A DNA stretch of 64,000 nt from Trichopria drosophilae (GCA_030407085.1 CM059587.1:102605001-102669000), one strand, 5' to 3'; positions 12,014-22,559 are shown, numbered from the stretch's first letter. Notes: generated by a model from the letters alone, not told the origin. Translations and numbers: made by a program.

Positions 12014-15000
12014 TGTGCCCCCGTCATGCTGATATTATTGTTAACGCGGCATCCGCCAGCACTGCGAGAGGTCCACCTCAACAAGTCGCTTTAAGTCAAA
12101 CTCGTTCGCCGAATATTTTAAGAATTATTTTTTGGAATGCCCGAGGATTTTATAATATTAAAAATAACGTTTTTTGTTCGCCTTATAAAATAGTAAATTT
12201 CTCGGAAACGTGGTCGAGCCGTGAGACTGCCGAGGTAGATTTACCAACCGAGTATTCTGGAATCATCTCTCCTGCCTCTCGCCTCAGCAACTTTGGCCGC
12301 TACAGTGGCGGTCTGCTTTCTCTTATTCATTCAGATTTTACACACACCGTTCTCGAATCAACTCCTAACTGGATTTTTTTTCACATTAATACCTTGCCAA
12401 TTAATACAATAGTCGCCTCTTTCTATTTCACGCCTAACTCCGACCTCGTCTCTCACCTTTCATCCATACAAGAAACGATTGATTCTTTGAATGCTCGGTA
12501 CCCGGTTTGTATGTTTATTTTGGGCGGCGATTTCAATTGCCGGATTGGTTCGCTAGACCCCTTCGCAAATTTCCCTCAAATTTTTGAGCAATCGTCGGTT
12601 AGTATGGTCAGGAGTTCGCACGACGGGACTTGCACCAGCCGCGGTACCCTTCTGTCCGAGTTCATGTATGCTAATAATTTTGTTCTGATGAATGGTCGCT
12701 GCTCCAGTGACCTTCCTGCACATTACACCTTTCTCGGACAGAGGGGTTTCAGCGTGGTTGATCTCGTTTGGGTTTCGACCTCTCACTTAGCTTTTATTGC
12801 TGACCTCTCAATGGACATTGACCTTCACGGCTCCGACCATCTTCCGGTAATTTTATCGCTCTTTTTGCAGTCCGAGAGTTTACCTCGAGAATTAATTGCA
12901 GCTCCGGCAGAGCATCGTGTTAAGATAAAATACTTGGGGTCTCATGACGGGGCGCGTGATTTTTATAATTATTTAGGGCGGTCTTTACCTGCCTTCGAAT
13001 CGGGGCTGGCACTGCCTATCGATACTATTTATGAACGCTTTTCCGGTGCCGTTCGCGAAGCGGCGCTAGATGCCGGCATTCTTTCGAAAGTTTTTTGTAA
13101 ACCGCGTCAGTCTTTCTCGAACTCTAAGCTCTGGTTCGACGGGGAATGCACCTCTGCTAGAAGGGTTTTTCGTCGCGCTATGTATCAAATGAGGAAGAGT
13201 GCGTACAGTACAACCGCGACCCTTAACTTTAAATCTGCCAAAAAGGCGTACCTTGAGATTATTAGACAGAAAAAATCTCAATTCGCCGCCTCGATCTCGG
13301 ACAGGTTTGCGGCGACCCGTACTGCTGCGGATTTCTGGGGCGTCTGTCGTCAATTTCGGAAGGGGCCCGTCGCGGAGGCGAGGGTCTCAGGGCACGACTG
13401 GGACGCGCACTTCTCGGAGATTTTCCCTCGGGCAGTGTGCGCCCCGGAGACGTTTTATGGCACTTTCGACCCCGTCCTAGACGTCCCGATTACCCTACCT
13501 GAATTGCGAGATAGCGTAAGGGTGCTGAAGGCGGGTAAGGCAATCGGCCCTGATGAACTTCCCGCGGAATTGTTTAAATTATTCGACGAAGCTTGCCTGA
13601 TCCGCCTTCTCTATCTCTTTAATAGAATTTTTCGGGAGGAAGTTTTTCCTTTGTGCTGGGCTCGCGCTACGTTATTTGCACTGTTTAAGAAGGGATCGCG
13701 AGAGGACCCTTCGAACTATAGATTGATCGCAATTACAAACGCCATCGCTAAGATCTTCTCCCAGATTTTGCGTAATCGCCTGTCCGAGTGGGCCGGCGCC
13801 AGAGACTTGTTACCGGTGGAACAGGCCGGTTTTCGCGTTGGGAGGGGCACTGAGGACAATATTTTCTCGCTCCTAGCCACCATACAGATTTCGCTCAGGC
13901 GCCCGAAAGTAAAATTACTTTGTCTTTTCGTGGACTTTAAAAGAGCCTTTGACTCTGTCCGCCACAAACTTCTCTGGCGGAAGCTCCTGGGACTTGGTGT
14001 CAGCGCTAAGTTCGTAAGGGTTCTCTCCGCCCTCTACCGGACGGCTTTTGTGCGACTTCAATCAGGTGGCCCTGCCTTGCCCGAATTTAAGGTCACGAGA
14101 GGGGTGCTGCAGGGCGAAATCCTCAGCCCCCTCCTCTTTATATTATACATTTCCGACATCGTGGCGTTCTTCCGGGAGGGGGGTGCGCGTGGGGTGGACG
14201 TTTCGCTCACTCATGACCTTTTAATGCTTCTTTACGCTGACGATCTGTCTATCTTTGCTTACTCTCCGGCGGATCTGCGCAGGAAATTGCTTTTGCTCGC
14301 GGATTACTGCCAACAAAATCATCTCGCCGTTAACACGGGTAAGACAAAGATTGTTTGTTTTAAAAGGGCCGGTCGTTCAGACGCGAATTCCACCTCGTTC
14401 TGGTTTGAGGGTAGACAGATCGAAGTCGTGAGTAGCTATAGATATCTGGGGGTCCTATTCTCCTCCTCGGCATGCGGCCTCCAATCTGTGGAGGACGCCA
14501 CAGCCAAAACCAACGCGGCGATAGCTGCGGTTATACCGCTAATTGCTACTACCAAAATGGATACGTGGAGCGCTTTCTTCACTCTGTACAATGCGTTGAT
14601 ACTTTCGGTTTTTTTGTACGCGGCTCCGTTCTGGGCCTTGCGCTATCTGGACAGGCTGGAATCCGTGCAGGTTGCGTTTTTTAAAAGACTTTTCAACTTG
14701 CCGAGAAACACTCCGGCCTATCTGATTCGCTTAGAACTCGGTATACCGCCCATATCGGTAGAAATTTGTTCGAGAGCAATTAGGTGGGTGACAAAAACGC
14801 TCAGCCTGCCGGATTCCAGACTGCCCAAAATGTTACTTTTGCGGTTGAAGGATCTGGCAAATAACGCTTCAGCGGTAGATACCTTTAATTGGGCTCTGCA
14901 GTTAAAGGCAATTCTTGTTCATGCAGGAGCGGACGAGCTGTGGACTAATTTTAACGCCGATTTTTGGAAACAAACGGGTCCCTCTGTAATTGCGAAGTTT

Positions 15001-15450
15001 CGCGAGACCTGCAGGAGAGACGATTTGAGATCGTATTTTTGTTCGGAGTCCATTCAGATGCCTATCTTTCGTCTCCCCTCGGACTCTGCATACTCTCTGT
15101 ATCCTCCTCGTCTGCCCTTGCATTACCTAAAAGTGAGGATCCAGCTAAGGCTGGCGACTTTATACTCGCGATCTTTTGCGATTACTGATAAGCGCTACTT
15201 TTATAATCCGACGTTGACTTGTAGTCTTTGTAATTTAAACAAACAGGAAACGTTGTTGCACATCTTGTCGGAGTGCCCATTGTTAGCACAGACCAGGGCA
15301 GAATTTTTGTATAGGTTGAACCGGCGCCCATCGCATACATCCGACATATTGCGTTCCTTAATTTGCGCAAACGATGCCCAGTCAGCGTCCTTACTGTATA
15401 AATTTGTACTCGCCACTTTTCAGAGAAGGGCATTCCTTCTTGACGACTAA
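12013..15450 (+). CDS. Retrotransposon ORF2: APE endonuclease and reverse transcriptase
   Basis: This intact 1145-residue polyprotein carries out target-primed reverse transcription. The N-terminal apurinic-type endonuclease (about residues 35-290) shows FWNARG (Asn), ETW (Glu), GGDFN (Asp/Asn) and GSDHLPV (catalytic His). The reverse transcriptase (about residues 480-800) shows KAIGPDELPAELFK, NYRLIAITN, EQAGFRVGRGTEDN, LFVDFKRAFDSVRH, GVLQGEILSPLLF and the catalytic LLYADDLSIF. A C-terminal cysteine-histidine motif, CSLC-x9-H-x4-C (residues about 1075-1092), ends the protein, as in many LINEs. No RNase H domain is seen. The ATG at 12013 shares its A with the ORF1 stop (TAATG), so translation is probably by termination and reinitiation. 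Length and domain order are those of a complete ORF2. Clade assignment needs a tree. Confidence 0.95.
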   Translation: MCPRHADIIVNAASASTARGPPQQVALSQTRSPNILRIIFWNARGFYNIKNNVFCSPYKIVNFSETWSSRETAEVDLPTEYSGIISPASRLSNFGRYSGGLLSLIHSDFTHTVLESTPNWIFFHINTLPINTIVASFYFTPNSDLVSHLSSIQETIDSLNARYPVCMFILGGDFNCRIGSLDPFANFPQIFEQSSVSMVRSSHDGTCTSRGTLLSEFMYANNFVLMNGRCSSDLPAHYTFLGQRGFSVVDLVWVSTSHLAFIADLSMDIDLHGSDHLPVILSLFLQSESLPRELIAAPAEHRVKIKYLGSHDGARDFYNYLGRSLPAFESGLALPIDTIYERFSGAVREAALDAGILSKVFCKPRQSFSNSKLWFDGECTSARRVFRRAMYQMRKSAYSTTATLNFKSAKKAYLEIIRQKKSQFAASISDRFAATRTAADFWGVCRQFRKGPVAEARVSGHDWDAHFSEIFPRAVCAPETFYGTFDPVLDVPITLPELRDSVRVLKAGKAIGPDELPAELFKLFDEACLIRLLYLFNRIFREEVFPLCWARATLFALFKKGSREDPSNYRLIAITNAIAKIFSQILRNRLSEWAGARDLLPVEQAGFRVGRGTEDNIFSLLATIQISLRRPKVKLLCLFVDFKRAFDSVRHKLLWRKLLGLGVSAKFVRVLSALYRTAFVRLQSGGPALPEFKVTRGVLQGEILSPLLFILYISDIVAFFREGGARGVDVSLTHDLLMLLYADDLSIFAYSPADLRRKLLLLADYCQQNHLAVNTGKTKIVCFKRAGRSDANSTSFWFEGRQIEVVSSYRYLGVLFSSSACGLQSVEDATAKTNAAIAAVIPLIATTKMDTWSAFFTLYNALILSVFLYAAPFWALRYLDRLESVQVAFFKRLFNLPRNTPAYLIRLELGIPPISVEICSRAIRWVTKTLSLPDSRLPKMLLLRLKDLANNASAVDTFNWALQLKAILVHAGADELWTNFNADFWKQTGPSVIAKFRETCRRDDLRSYFCSESIQMPIFRLPSDSAYSLYPPRLPLHYLKVRIQLRLATLYSRSFAITDKRYFYNPTLTCSLCNLNKQETLLHILSECPLLAQTRAEFLYRLNRRPSHTSDILRSLICANDAQSASLLYKFVLATFQRRAFLLDD

Positions 15451-15700
15451 ATGTTCACTAAATGTTTACTTTAAATGTGCTTCGGCCTTTATGTTGATTT
15501 TTTCTTTGTCTTATAAGCAAGGGTTAGACACCGCGAAGGCGCTGCGCGACGCCTCTAAAAATTTTTGTTTTTTCAAGTTTCGTGTATTTTAGTGTACTCT
15601 CTGCGTTCTGTTTTTTCTCCACGTTATGTAACACTTCGGAACTCCTTCTCAATGGGTTTTTGTATCCCAATTTATGAGAATAAATACATACTATACTACT

Positions 15701-16287
15701 ACATATGTAATCGAATATTAATTGGACATCTTAGAGATATCTGGGATATTCTGGACGTATACGTGCCATTACCAGGATATGTGCGCAATCTTGAGAACTG
15801 TGTTATTCTGAAAGTTTACATTTTAAAATTATTTTTTGTTTATAATGACATTAATGAGGCTAAAAGTTCACGTCAACGTAGAAGAACGACATCTACAAAA
15901 TGTAATCTTTACAAATTGCAACAGTGTAATATTAATAATTATATATTGTTTCCAAGAAAAAATGGAATATATATGATTGTTTACATTTATTAATAAATGA
16001 TCCAATATTCCATAAATGGCATTGTTTCAGTAATGAAGACACTTACATGTGGCCAAGTTTTCCTGAATATTTGACTGGAATATTAATTTTGTGCGTGTAT
16101 TGATAGTACCCATTTATTAAAGTTAAATATACCAATTATGTTATTTGCTTAACTAACTATTTGAACAACATACTCAGTTAGTCCGTGAAGTTATATTAAT
16201 TATCGATTTTATTTAATTGACTAAACATAATGATCGTTTTATAAAATACAGGAATAGATATTTTTAGTGAAAAACAATTTTTATCTA
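15701..16287. other. AT-rich intergenic DNA, nothing recognised
   Basis: It lies right of the LINE. An open frame at 15565-15993 runs from the LINE 3' UTR into this DNA and looks like chance. Confidence 0.45.
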
Positions 16288-16361
16288 ATTATAAAGGATG
16301 GCTATATATAATCGGACTTGCTTAAAACCCGAACGTCGCGGGTTCGAATCCACCTTCTAAT
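16288..16361 (+). pseudogene. tRNA-like pseudogene or tRNA-derived fragment
   Basis: The stretch is 74 nt, standard tRNA length. Acceptor arms attataa (16288-16294) and ttctaat (16355-16361) pair at six of seven positions. The B box GGTTCGAATCC (16341-16351) is perfect. The T stem keeps only three of five pairs (GCGGG with CCACC). The anticodon stem is broken, with only the CCCGA side looking intact. The loop would read CTTAAAA. The A-box region (TGGCTATATATAATCGG) is degenerate. No CCA is encoded. It is best read as a decayed tRNA or the head of a tRNA-derived SINE. Amino-acid identity is not assignable. Confidence 0.4.
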
Positions 16362-17764
16362 CCGACTTTCTTTCAGCGATTTATTATTTTAAGTATAATA
16401 AATATATATAAATAAATACAATTATATATAATCGAGTAGTAATGTGTACAATTTCATAAAATTCTATAGACGAAACTTTTATCTATAAAACTTCAGTGTC
16501 AAAATACGAAATTATTGAAATACATGAAAACAATTTTGTATTTTCTGTCAATAACAATTTAAAAAACCTGACAATTTAAAAAAGTTTATCTGCTTATTCC
16601 TGAGTACATATTATCATATCATCTTGCAGCAAAATTTGTTTTACCCAAGACCCATTTAGGTAATGCATTCTTCCTGTGCATTCTCTCGCGATCCTATCTG
16701 TGTATTATCTTGTATGACTTTTCCATTCTAAAACCGCAGGACATCAAGGAAACACGAACATTTCATGAATACTGCATAATGCATTTTCCATACTTGAACG
16801 AGCGGACTGTGAAAAATCATACTTATTGTGTGAACTGAGAATATGAAAGTTTATCCAATATAAATATCAAAATCAATTTTTCATTTAATAAATAAAACAA
16901 CCCTTACTATGTTTTTTTGAAATTTTCTCTTAATTCTAGTTACTGATTAATGACGTTTTTTTCATGTAACAATAATTTAGTTTTTTTATTGTTTACTAAA
17001 ATGTTAAAAATCGCATACGAAACAGGTAAAATGACAAATTCTAACAAGAAGTTAATGTAAAATATTTACATAACCTAAATTGGCTAGAAAGAAACGTATA
17101 TAAAATATAAAAATTTCCAAAAAAGTTAATGTTATGTATATCACTATAAGAATTATATACAATTTCTTATAATTAGGTTTATTGAAGATCTTAATGCTTA
17201 ACCAATTTTTCCAAATTGTATTTCTGTGGTCACATTTTTTTGTTTATGACGAAAACAGGAACAATCATTAACTCATAATAACTTTTTAAATTAAGTATCA
17301 CAATTTTAAATAAAAAATGTCTAGTTAAAAACCAGGCAACCGCATTTTTACATTTTCTCGAGTTTAAAAAGAAATAGAATCACCTGGCTTTTCATACCGA
17401 CCACAGATTTTATGGAGGGAATCTAAAAAGAAATAATCTTTTTTTTTAGTGTGAAAGTATAGTATAAATGAATAAATACATTATGATGTATAATACCATT
17501 TTTAATTTAAGTAGGTAGACATAAATTATAAATATAAACATTTGATGGAAACTAGAATAAATTGATTCGAAAAGTATTTAATCTATAGAAACAGTAAACA
17601 TTCTTTGTACAAATTTTACAGAAATTGAATTACTTTGATAAACTTTACAAATCCTCTGCAATTTGTGTACAACAATTGTAATCATTTTGTGTAGAATCAC
17701 TTTTGGATAATATCGATTTGTTATAATTTGTATGAATCATTTTTTCATCAGAACAACGCCCCGA
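16362..17764. other. AT-rich intergenic DNA, nothing recognised
   Basis: No supportable feature was found. If the minus-strand exon at 17765-18031 is real, this is downstream of its gene. Confidence 0.45.
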
Positions 17765-18031
17765 ATTTCTAAAGCATTTATTAATGTAAAATTAAGTACA
17801 TTACAAAAGTGTATACATTTCAAACGTTTGAAGTATGTTCTGCTGAAGATATTTGACCACCAGCACTTGACATAAACCAAACACACGTTTGGTTTGATCA
17901 TGGCGTTCCTTGGCGTTTATCAAATGTATCACGATCCAACGCATGTACGAATGTGTCACGTCGCTCAACACCCCGACAGACCAGAACCGCATCTTGTGTG
18001 TTTCACGCCATGTAATGATCGTATATCTTAT
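17765..18031 (-). CDS. Candidate 3'-terminal exon of an unrecognised gene
   Basis: On the minus strand a near-perfect acceptor (tttctttgtgtattgtttcag, its AG the complement of 18032-18033) precedes an open frame of about 75 codons. The frame ends in TAA at about 17801-17803. A polyadenylation signal AATAAA follows within about 35 bases (complement of about 17779-17784). The peptide contains RFWSVGVLSDVTHSYMRWIV and later QVLVVKYLQQN. I do not recognise it. The segment is clearly richer in G and C than its flanks. A complicating point is that the plus strand is also open here, with MAFLGVYQMYHDPTHVRMCH on that strand, so the coding strand is uncertain. A spliced long non-coding RNA is an alternative. 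The order acceptor, open frame, stop, signal favours the minus strand. Confidence 0.4.
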
Positions 18032-18033
18032 CT

Positions 18034-18567
18034 GAAACAATACACAAAGAAATTACTTTAATGCATTTTACAACAAATCAATATATTAGAAACTCATCAT
18101 ATACAATTCTACAAACGAAAAATCTATATAGACCTATATAAATATGTATACCTTATTATAAATTTGTATACAGATATTTTACGCATATTTGATAACGAAT
18201 TTGAGGTTAGAGTTTTAAAATTTAAGATGGTGGATTCAATTTGGTATACCAAAATTCATAAAATGCTTAAAAACTACGGGCCTACTCTTTTAGAAAATTG
18301 GGACATTTGTATTTGACTCTTTATTCGATTTTGTCAGTTTTGTTTTTGAATGCTAATAAGTTAAATGGCTTATCACACAAGTAAAAAACCGATAAAACAG
18401 ACAAAGTATTATTATAATGTAGTTCGATACTGCGGTCAACGAAATAATTATTATTATCTCCTGTTAAACCTGAAATATTTTAAAAATTATATATATTATA
18501 ATATCACTTAAGACGAAATGAAACAAAGATTAGAAGGAACATTAAAATTTCCTATACAGCTCATAAA
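18034..18567. other. AT-rich DNA, possible intron of the preceding minus-strand gene
   Basis: No supportable feature was found. It would be the last intron of the candidate exon at 17765-18031. Confidence 0.35.
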
Positions 18568-18762
18568 CGGAAAGATAAAATAGTTGGACGTACCAACTAA
18601 AGAGTAGGATAAGACATATCCATCGTTTTTAGTCAATTTTACTGTCTAAATAGTGACCTCGACAAATTAAGTAGTCAATGTTACTATTTAAATAATAAAT
18701 CCAACTAAACGTAGTTATGCCAGTTCCTACTATTTACATAGTAAAGCTAGCTATTTTTCTTG
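18568..18762. mobile_element. MITE-like element, family A, copy 1
   Basis: The left end CGGAAAGATAAAATAGTTGG is inverted at the right end (AGCTATTTTTCTTG, about 18747-18762). The inside is rich in scattered AACTA/TAGTT motifs, giving a foldback character. The same end sequence recurs as the right end of the element at 29680-29845. No coding capacity is present. Superfamily is unknown. Confidence 0.5.
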
Positions 18763-18951
18763 AAATGTCTAGAATATACGTGCAAACACGATACTCAAGA
18801 ATGTAGCAGTAAATAATTCTACGACAAAATTCCTAACTATTTCAAATTTTCAAAATTAGTCAAATCATGATAATTTCCAACATTAACGATTCCAATTCAT
18901 AATATAATGCAATTACATTTTTATTTGAGAACATATAACTGGAACTTGTAA
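18763..18951. other. AT-rich spacer between two MITE-like elements
   Basis: There is nothing distinctive apart from its position between two foldback elements. Confidence 0.4.
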
Positions 18952-19153
18952 CCCAATGGGCACGAAGGACCCAAATGTTGCTGAAACGTTTTTAGAATGT
19001 TCCAGAAACGTTCCTAAAACGTTAAATGTCTGCAACATGGATGAAACGTTTATAAAACGTTCCGTAAAAGTTGCAGATATTTAACGTTTTAGAACGTTTC
19101 TGGCACGTTCTAAAAACGTTTTAGAAACATTCGGGACTTTCGTGCCCGTTGGG
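18952..19153. mobile_element. Palindromic MITE with AACGTT-rich interior
   Basis: The left end CCCAATGGGCACGAAGGACC is matched in inverse by the right end (CGTGCCCGTTGGG, ending 19153) with few mismatches. The pairing continues inward through paired AACGTTT/AAACGTT blocks, so that almost the whole 202 bp can fold into one hairpin. The repeated motif (GAACGTTyTAGAACGTT-like) occurs many times on both arms. No target-site duplication was recognised. It has no coding capacity. Confidence 0.7.
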
Positions 19154-20514
19154 CACGTAGGAGTAAAAAGCAGTCAAAATTATTCGTTAAATCTTTTCTC
19201 TATAATGAAAATATTCAGACATTTTGTTTAATTTTTAGTATAATGCGGTAGGGGTAGGTTGAAGATAAGTCAAGCAAGTAAGAATTATTAGCACAATTCG
19301 TAAAAATAAAAGAGATATTAATGCCGGAAACTAAAAATTTGGTTTCTTTTTGCCAGTTCAAATAAGTATCTCTTTATTCAAATATATTTTTGGTCCCCTG
19401 ATTTGAAAATCCTTTTTTGTTTTATACGTTAACCAAATTCCATTTATACATAAAATTATTTACGTCTAATATTAATGAAATGATTAATGATAAAAGTAAA
19501 ATACTGTAATATAGTTTAAGAGACTTTGTGCCATCATTTTTTTAAATAATAAAAAATGTTTGCGAATTTATTAAAATCCAACAACTTCCACGTGATACAT
19601 TCTGCACATTTCACGTCATGTTTGTTATGCACTCATGAATACATGCATTTGAATTTCGGACATTTAAGATTTATGAATATTGGTTATCGATACGTGTAGG
19701 AATAATTTCGGCTCGTCATATTTTTTAGATCGTGCCCATTCTCGTCGTGTGTTGACTGACATATTCATCAAAATTCGATCGAATTCTTATCTCACGTGTG
19801 AAGAACTCATATATCGAATACTAAATAAAATATTGGACAATGATGTGTATATAGGTGAAAATTTGGTACTTTTAACTTCTACGTATCCCCTTATATATAA
19901 TAAATATATTTATATAACATGCTTTGCCGTTTTTGCATTGCGTTCCTAAAAAAATCAACTTTTACTATTATAAGAAATGCAAAGTATAAAACATCCATCC
20001 ACATATGGTAATTAAAACAAATATTTGCGAATAGAAAACGAAAAACGATAACATTTCGTAAACAAACTGATTATGAAAGTATACGTGATTTCATTTTAAC
20101 AATTAATTACTTTGTTACCGAATCGCAAAATGTAACGAATGACACGCATCGAATGTCATGCGTTTGATCGTATCCACACGTTTGGATAATTTTGTTACAC
20201 ATGAATTAAACAAAAGGTTTCCAAACAGCAAGCAAGAATGCAGAAAATATTCACGAATCATTTATTTTTATATTACAATCATTTTGACAATTTAAATTAT
20301 TTCCAACCATTTGCAAATAACTTTGAATCATTCAGGCGAAATTCGGACTTCAGCAAAAAAGGTTGGAAAAAATTTAAATATTATTTGCATATTCGACCTT
20401 TTACAATCATATAAGACATGACTACATGTTATTTATTTATAAAGCATGTTCATGTTAAATAATGTTTGTAATTTATAGCTAAAATGTAACGCATTGCATA
20501 CATTTTGAATATTT
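19154..20514. other. AT-rich intergenic DNA, nothing recognised
   Basis: An open frame at 19680-19949 (+) has no recognisable domain and AT-driven composition. No RNA genes or ordered repeats were seen. Confidence 0.45.
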
Positions 20515-20700
20515 ATAAAACCCCGATTTTTATTTGAAAAATCAATGTTGATTAGGTATGTCAGAATTACCTCGTTTGTACTTATACAAATTTTCAAATT
20601 CATTATACGAATTTACTTATTTATGAGTGTAATATATTAAAACTGGTTACATTACTAATTCTTACACAAATGGAACTTCATAAATTTAATATAACTGTTG
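20515..20700 (+). repeat. Diverged direct duplication, unit 1
   Basis: The stretch from about 20537 (aaaatcaatgttgattaggt, then gtcagaatt...ctcgttt...attatacgaat...gagtgtaa) is repeated in the same order and orientation in unit 2, about 620 bp to the right. It carries substitutions and small indels. Both copies run on to a shared tail, aatttaatataactgt. Confidence 0.5.
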
Positions 20701-21119
20701 CTAGTGTTGGCGTGGTGTCTCGTTCGCTTTGCTCGCTCAGAAACTTCGACCCTGTGGAGCGTCGACTATTCCTTAATACTCGTTCGTTTACTAACAGCTT
20801 TCGGTTATATTATGCAATTATACCGATATTTAGGTGGTCCAAATATATTTAGAGAATGAGTGGCGCGTAGGAACATTTCCTATGTAACTTAGACAGGAAA
20901 GAAGGGGAGTGGAAAAGGGAGTTCCTTAAATGTGTAAAAAGTGAAAATTATTATTTTCAAAACTTCGACCCTCACCATATGTCAACCGAAATATTAATAG
21001 ATAATATTTTTAACACTCTGGGCGCGAAGCTCGATTTTGCGCCCTAGAGCGAAACCTTCGGGCATGGATTATCGAGCCTCACCTCTTTCATTTAAAAAAA
21101 TATCGTTTCAGTTGCTTCA
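20701..21119. other. Spacer between duplicated units, short GC-rich patch
   Basis: It contains a slightly GC-richer patch (20700-20765) and a short inverted pair gggcgcgaagctc / gcgccctag near 21018-21050. The phrase aaacttcgaccct occurs twice (about 20740 and 20960). No gene was recognised. Confidence 0.35.
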
Positions 21120-21390
21120 GTGTCGAAAAAGTATTAATACTTTATTACAAATTTCCTTTTTATCTTAAAAATCAATTTTGCTTAGGTGGGTCAGAATTGG
21201 TTCGTTTTTACCTATAAAAATTTTTAATTTATATTATAAGAATCGACTTCATTACGAGTGTCATAAATATCTGTATAAAGACTACAAATATTTCGATACA
21301 ATTAATTACAAAATTACAATAGTACACATTAATAATTCTGACATAAATAAACCTTAACATAAGTTTAATATAACTGTAATTTTAAAAAAT
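21120..21390 (+). repeat. Diverged direct duplication, unit 2
   Basis: This is the second copy of the 20515-20700 unit: aaaaatcaattttgcttagg, gtcagaattggttcg, attataagaatcgac, acgagtgtc, and aatataactgt near 21367-21378. It is about 75-80% alike by eye, with an insertion of about 100 bp near 21270. Confidence 0.5.
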
Positions 21391-22330
21391 TGTTTAGAAT
21401 CGCATAAATCTGTTCTTGTATCAGTTACAAATACATCAATTTATGGGAATTCATGCAATTTTCTACACAAATATATATTGAAGGAATTTCAGTCAGAATA
21501 GACATATGGTATTTTTTGCGGAATGTGCTTCATATTGGAACCTGCACGAGATCAATCATCTAGCGGTCCGCCTGTCTGCTACAGACATTTTTCTTGAAAA
21601 CGACGTGATGTAGCAATTGAAAATTTGGCACTATATTTCGTCCTTGTGACGGCATATTTTCCGATAGTAAGCTAATTATAGAACTTTCTGATAGTCTTTA
21701 ATAACAGTGATTGAACGCTCACAATGAATTTTCTATTTTCATGAACTTTCTTGTTTTTATATACTTTTAGCCTATGTATAATTTGTCTACGTCAAGTCCT
21801 TTAAATGTATATTATCTGTTAGGCAAACTATACTCGCTAAATTTATAGGAGTAAAAATTTCCTCTGCATGGAATGAATTTAAAATAAAGAATTTAGAGAG
21901 AATACTGTCGTTTTATTCTTATAATATCTAATTCTCAATTTTTTATCTACAATGGATCATTGATGAACCTATGATCTAACTCATACTTATCGAAATGATC
22001 TAGCTCTGGATTTCTAGGATGAAAACGGAGCAAGTCTTCATTGAAGAGCTTTCCCACTATAAAATATGAAATTCCTTCTCTCATTTAAAAAATTGAAGCT
22101 TACATTTACTCTTTATTTCAGTGTGGCTTCTTTTTTATTCTTTGAGTACCTTATCTTCTTCCTCACCTAATTCTGATTTTTTCTATTTTATATCTCCTTC
22201 ACCAATCATCTCCTTTTTTCCAGATATTCAAAAACATCCTTTTTTCCTCTTTATTAATTAATTCCTTAATACTTCTTAGCTCCTGTTGTATTTGTGCTTA
22301 TTATACCTTGATATCCTTAGCCATCCTTAC
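21391..22330. other. AT-rich DNA; right part may continue the RT relic
   Basis: The stretch 22130-22330 is pyrimidine-rich on the plus strand. On the minus strand it reads as a lysine/glutamate-rich broken frame (QQELRSIKELINKEEKRM). It could be the C-terminal part of the RT relic at 22560-23240, now separated by the MITE at 22334-22505. A partial relative of that MITE may lie near 22000-22050 (gaaaacggagcaagtcttca). Confidence 0.3.
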
Positions 22331-22333
22331 TCT

Positions 22334-22505
22334 CTAAATTTCTTGGAGTGAAAACTGAGCCACTCTTTTATGAAGAGTAAACATTTTACTATATGAAAAG
22401 TGACATTTCACTCCATCAAGAGTGAAAGAAAAAAAACTTGCTCCTAGAGGAGGGAAATTTCACTCTTCGTTAAAGAGTGGCTCAACTTTCACTGCAAGGA
22501 TTTAG
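22334..22505. mobile_element. Palindromic MITE, family C, copy 1
   Basis: The left end CTAAATTTCTTGGAGTGAAA pairs with the inverse of the right end (TTTCACTGCAAGGATTTAG). Inward, GAGCCACTCTTTTATGAAGAG pairs with the opposite arm, GAAAGTTGAGCCACTC on its reverse strand. The whole 170 bp folds as one imperfect hairpin. The same core (gagccac...gagtg, agtgaaaatt) is found at 58072-58293. It appears to sit inside a minus-strand RT relic. Confidence 0.65.
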
Positions 22506-22559
22506 AAAGTAATTCTTTTTAGTCCTTATGGATATATAATGCCTTACATAACCTCTTCA

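Larger units (their letters stand above)
10200..15700 (+). mobile_element. Near full-length two-ORF non-LTR retrotransposon (LINE)
   Basis: A sharp rise in GC content near 10200 and a return to AT-rich DNA near 15700 bracket a two-ORF LINE. It has a 5' UTR of about 600 bases, ORF1 (frameshifted), ORF2 (intact) and a 3' UTR ending near AATAAA (15680-15685), followed by a TACTA-rich short tail. There is no poly(A) and no LTR. I could not define a target-site duplication, so both ends are approximate. The intact ORF2 implies a young insertion. ORF1 is of the coiled-coil/RRM-like type without CCHC knuckles. ORF2 has an APE-type endonuclease and no RNase H. These traits fit a CR1/Jockey/L2-like superfamily, but the clade is not settled. 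Confidence 0.85.

Noticed and set aside
15565..15993. 142-codon frame after the LINE
   Set aside because: It spans the LINE 3' UTR and flanking AT-rich DNA with no recognisable domain.
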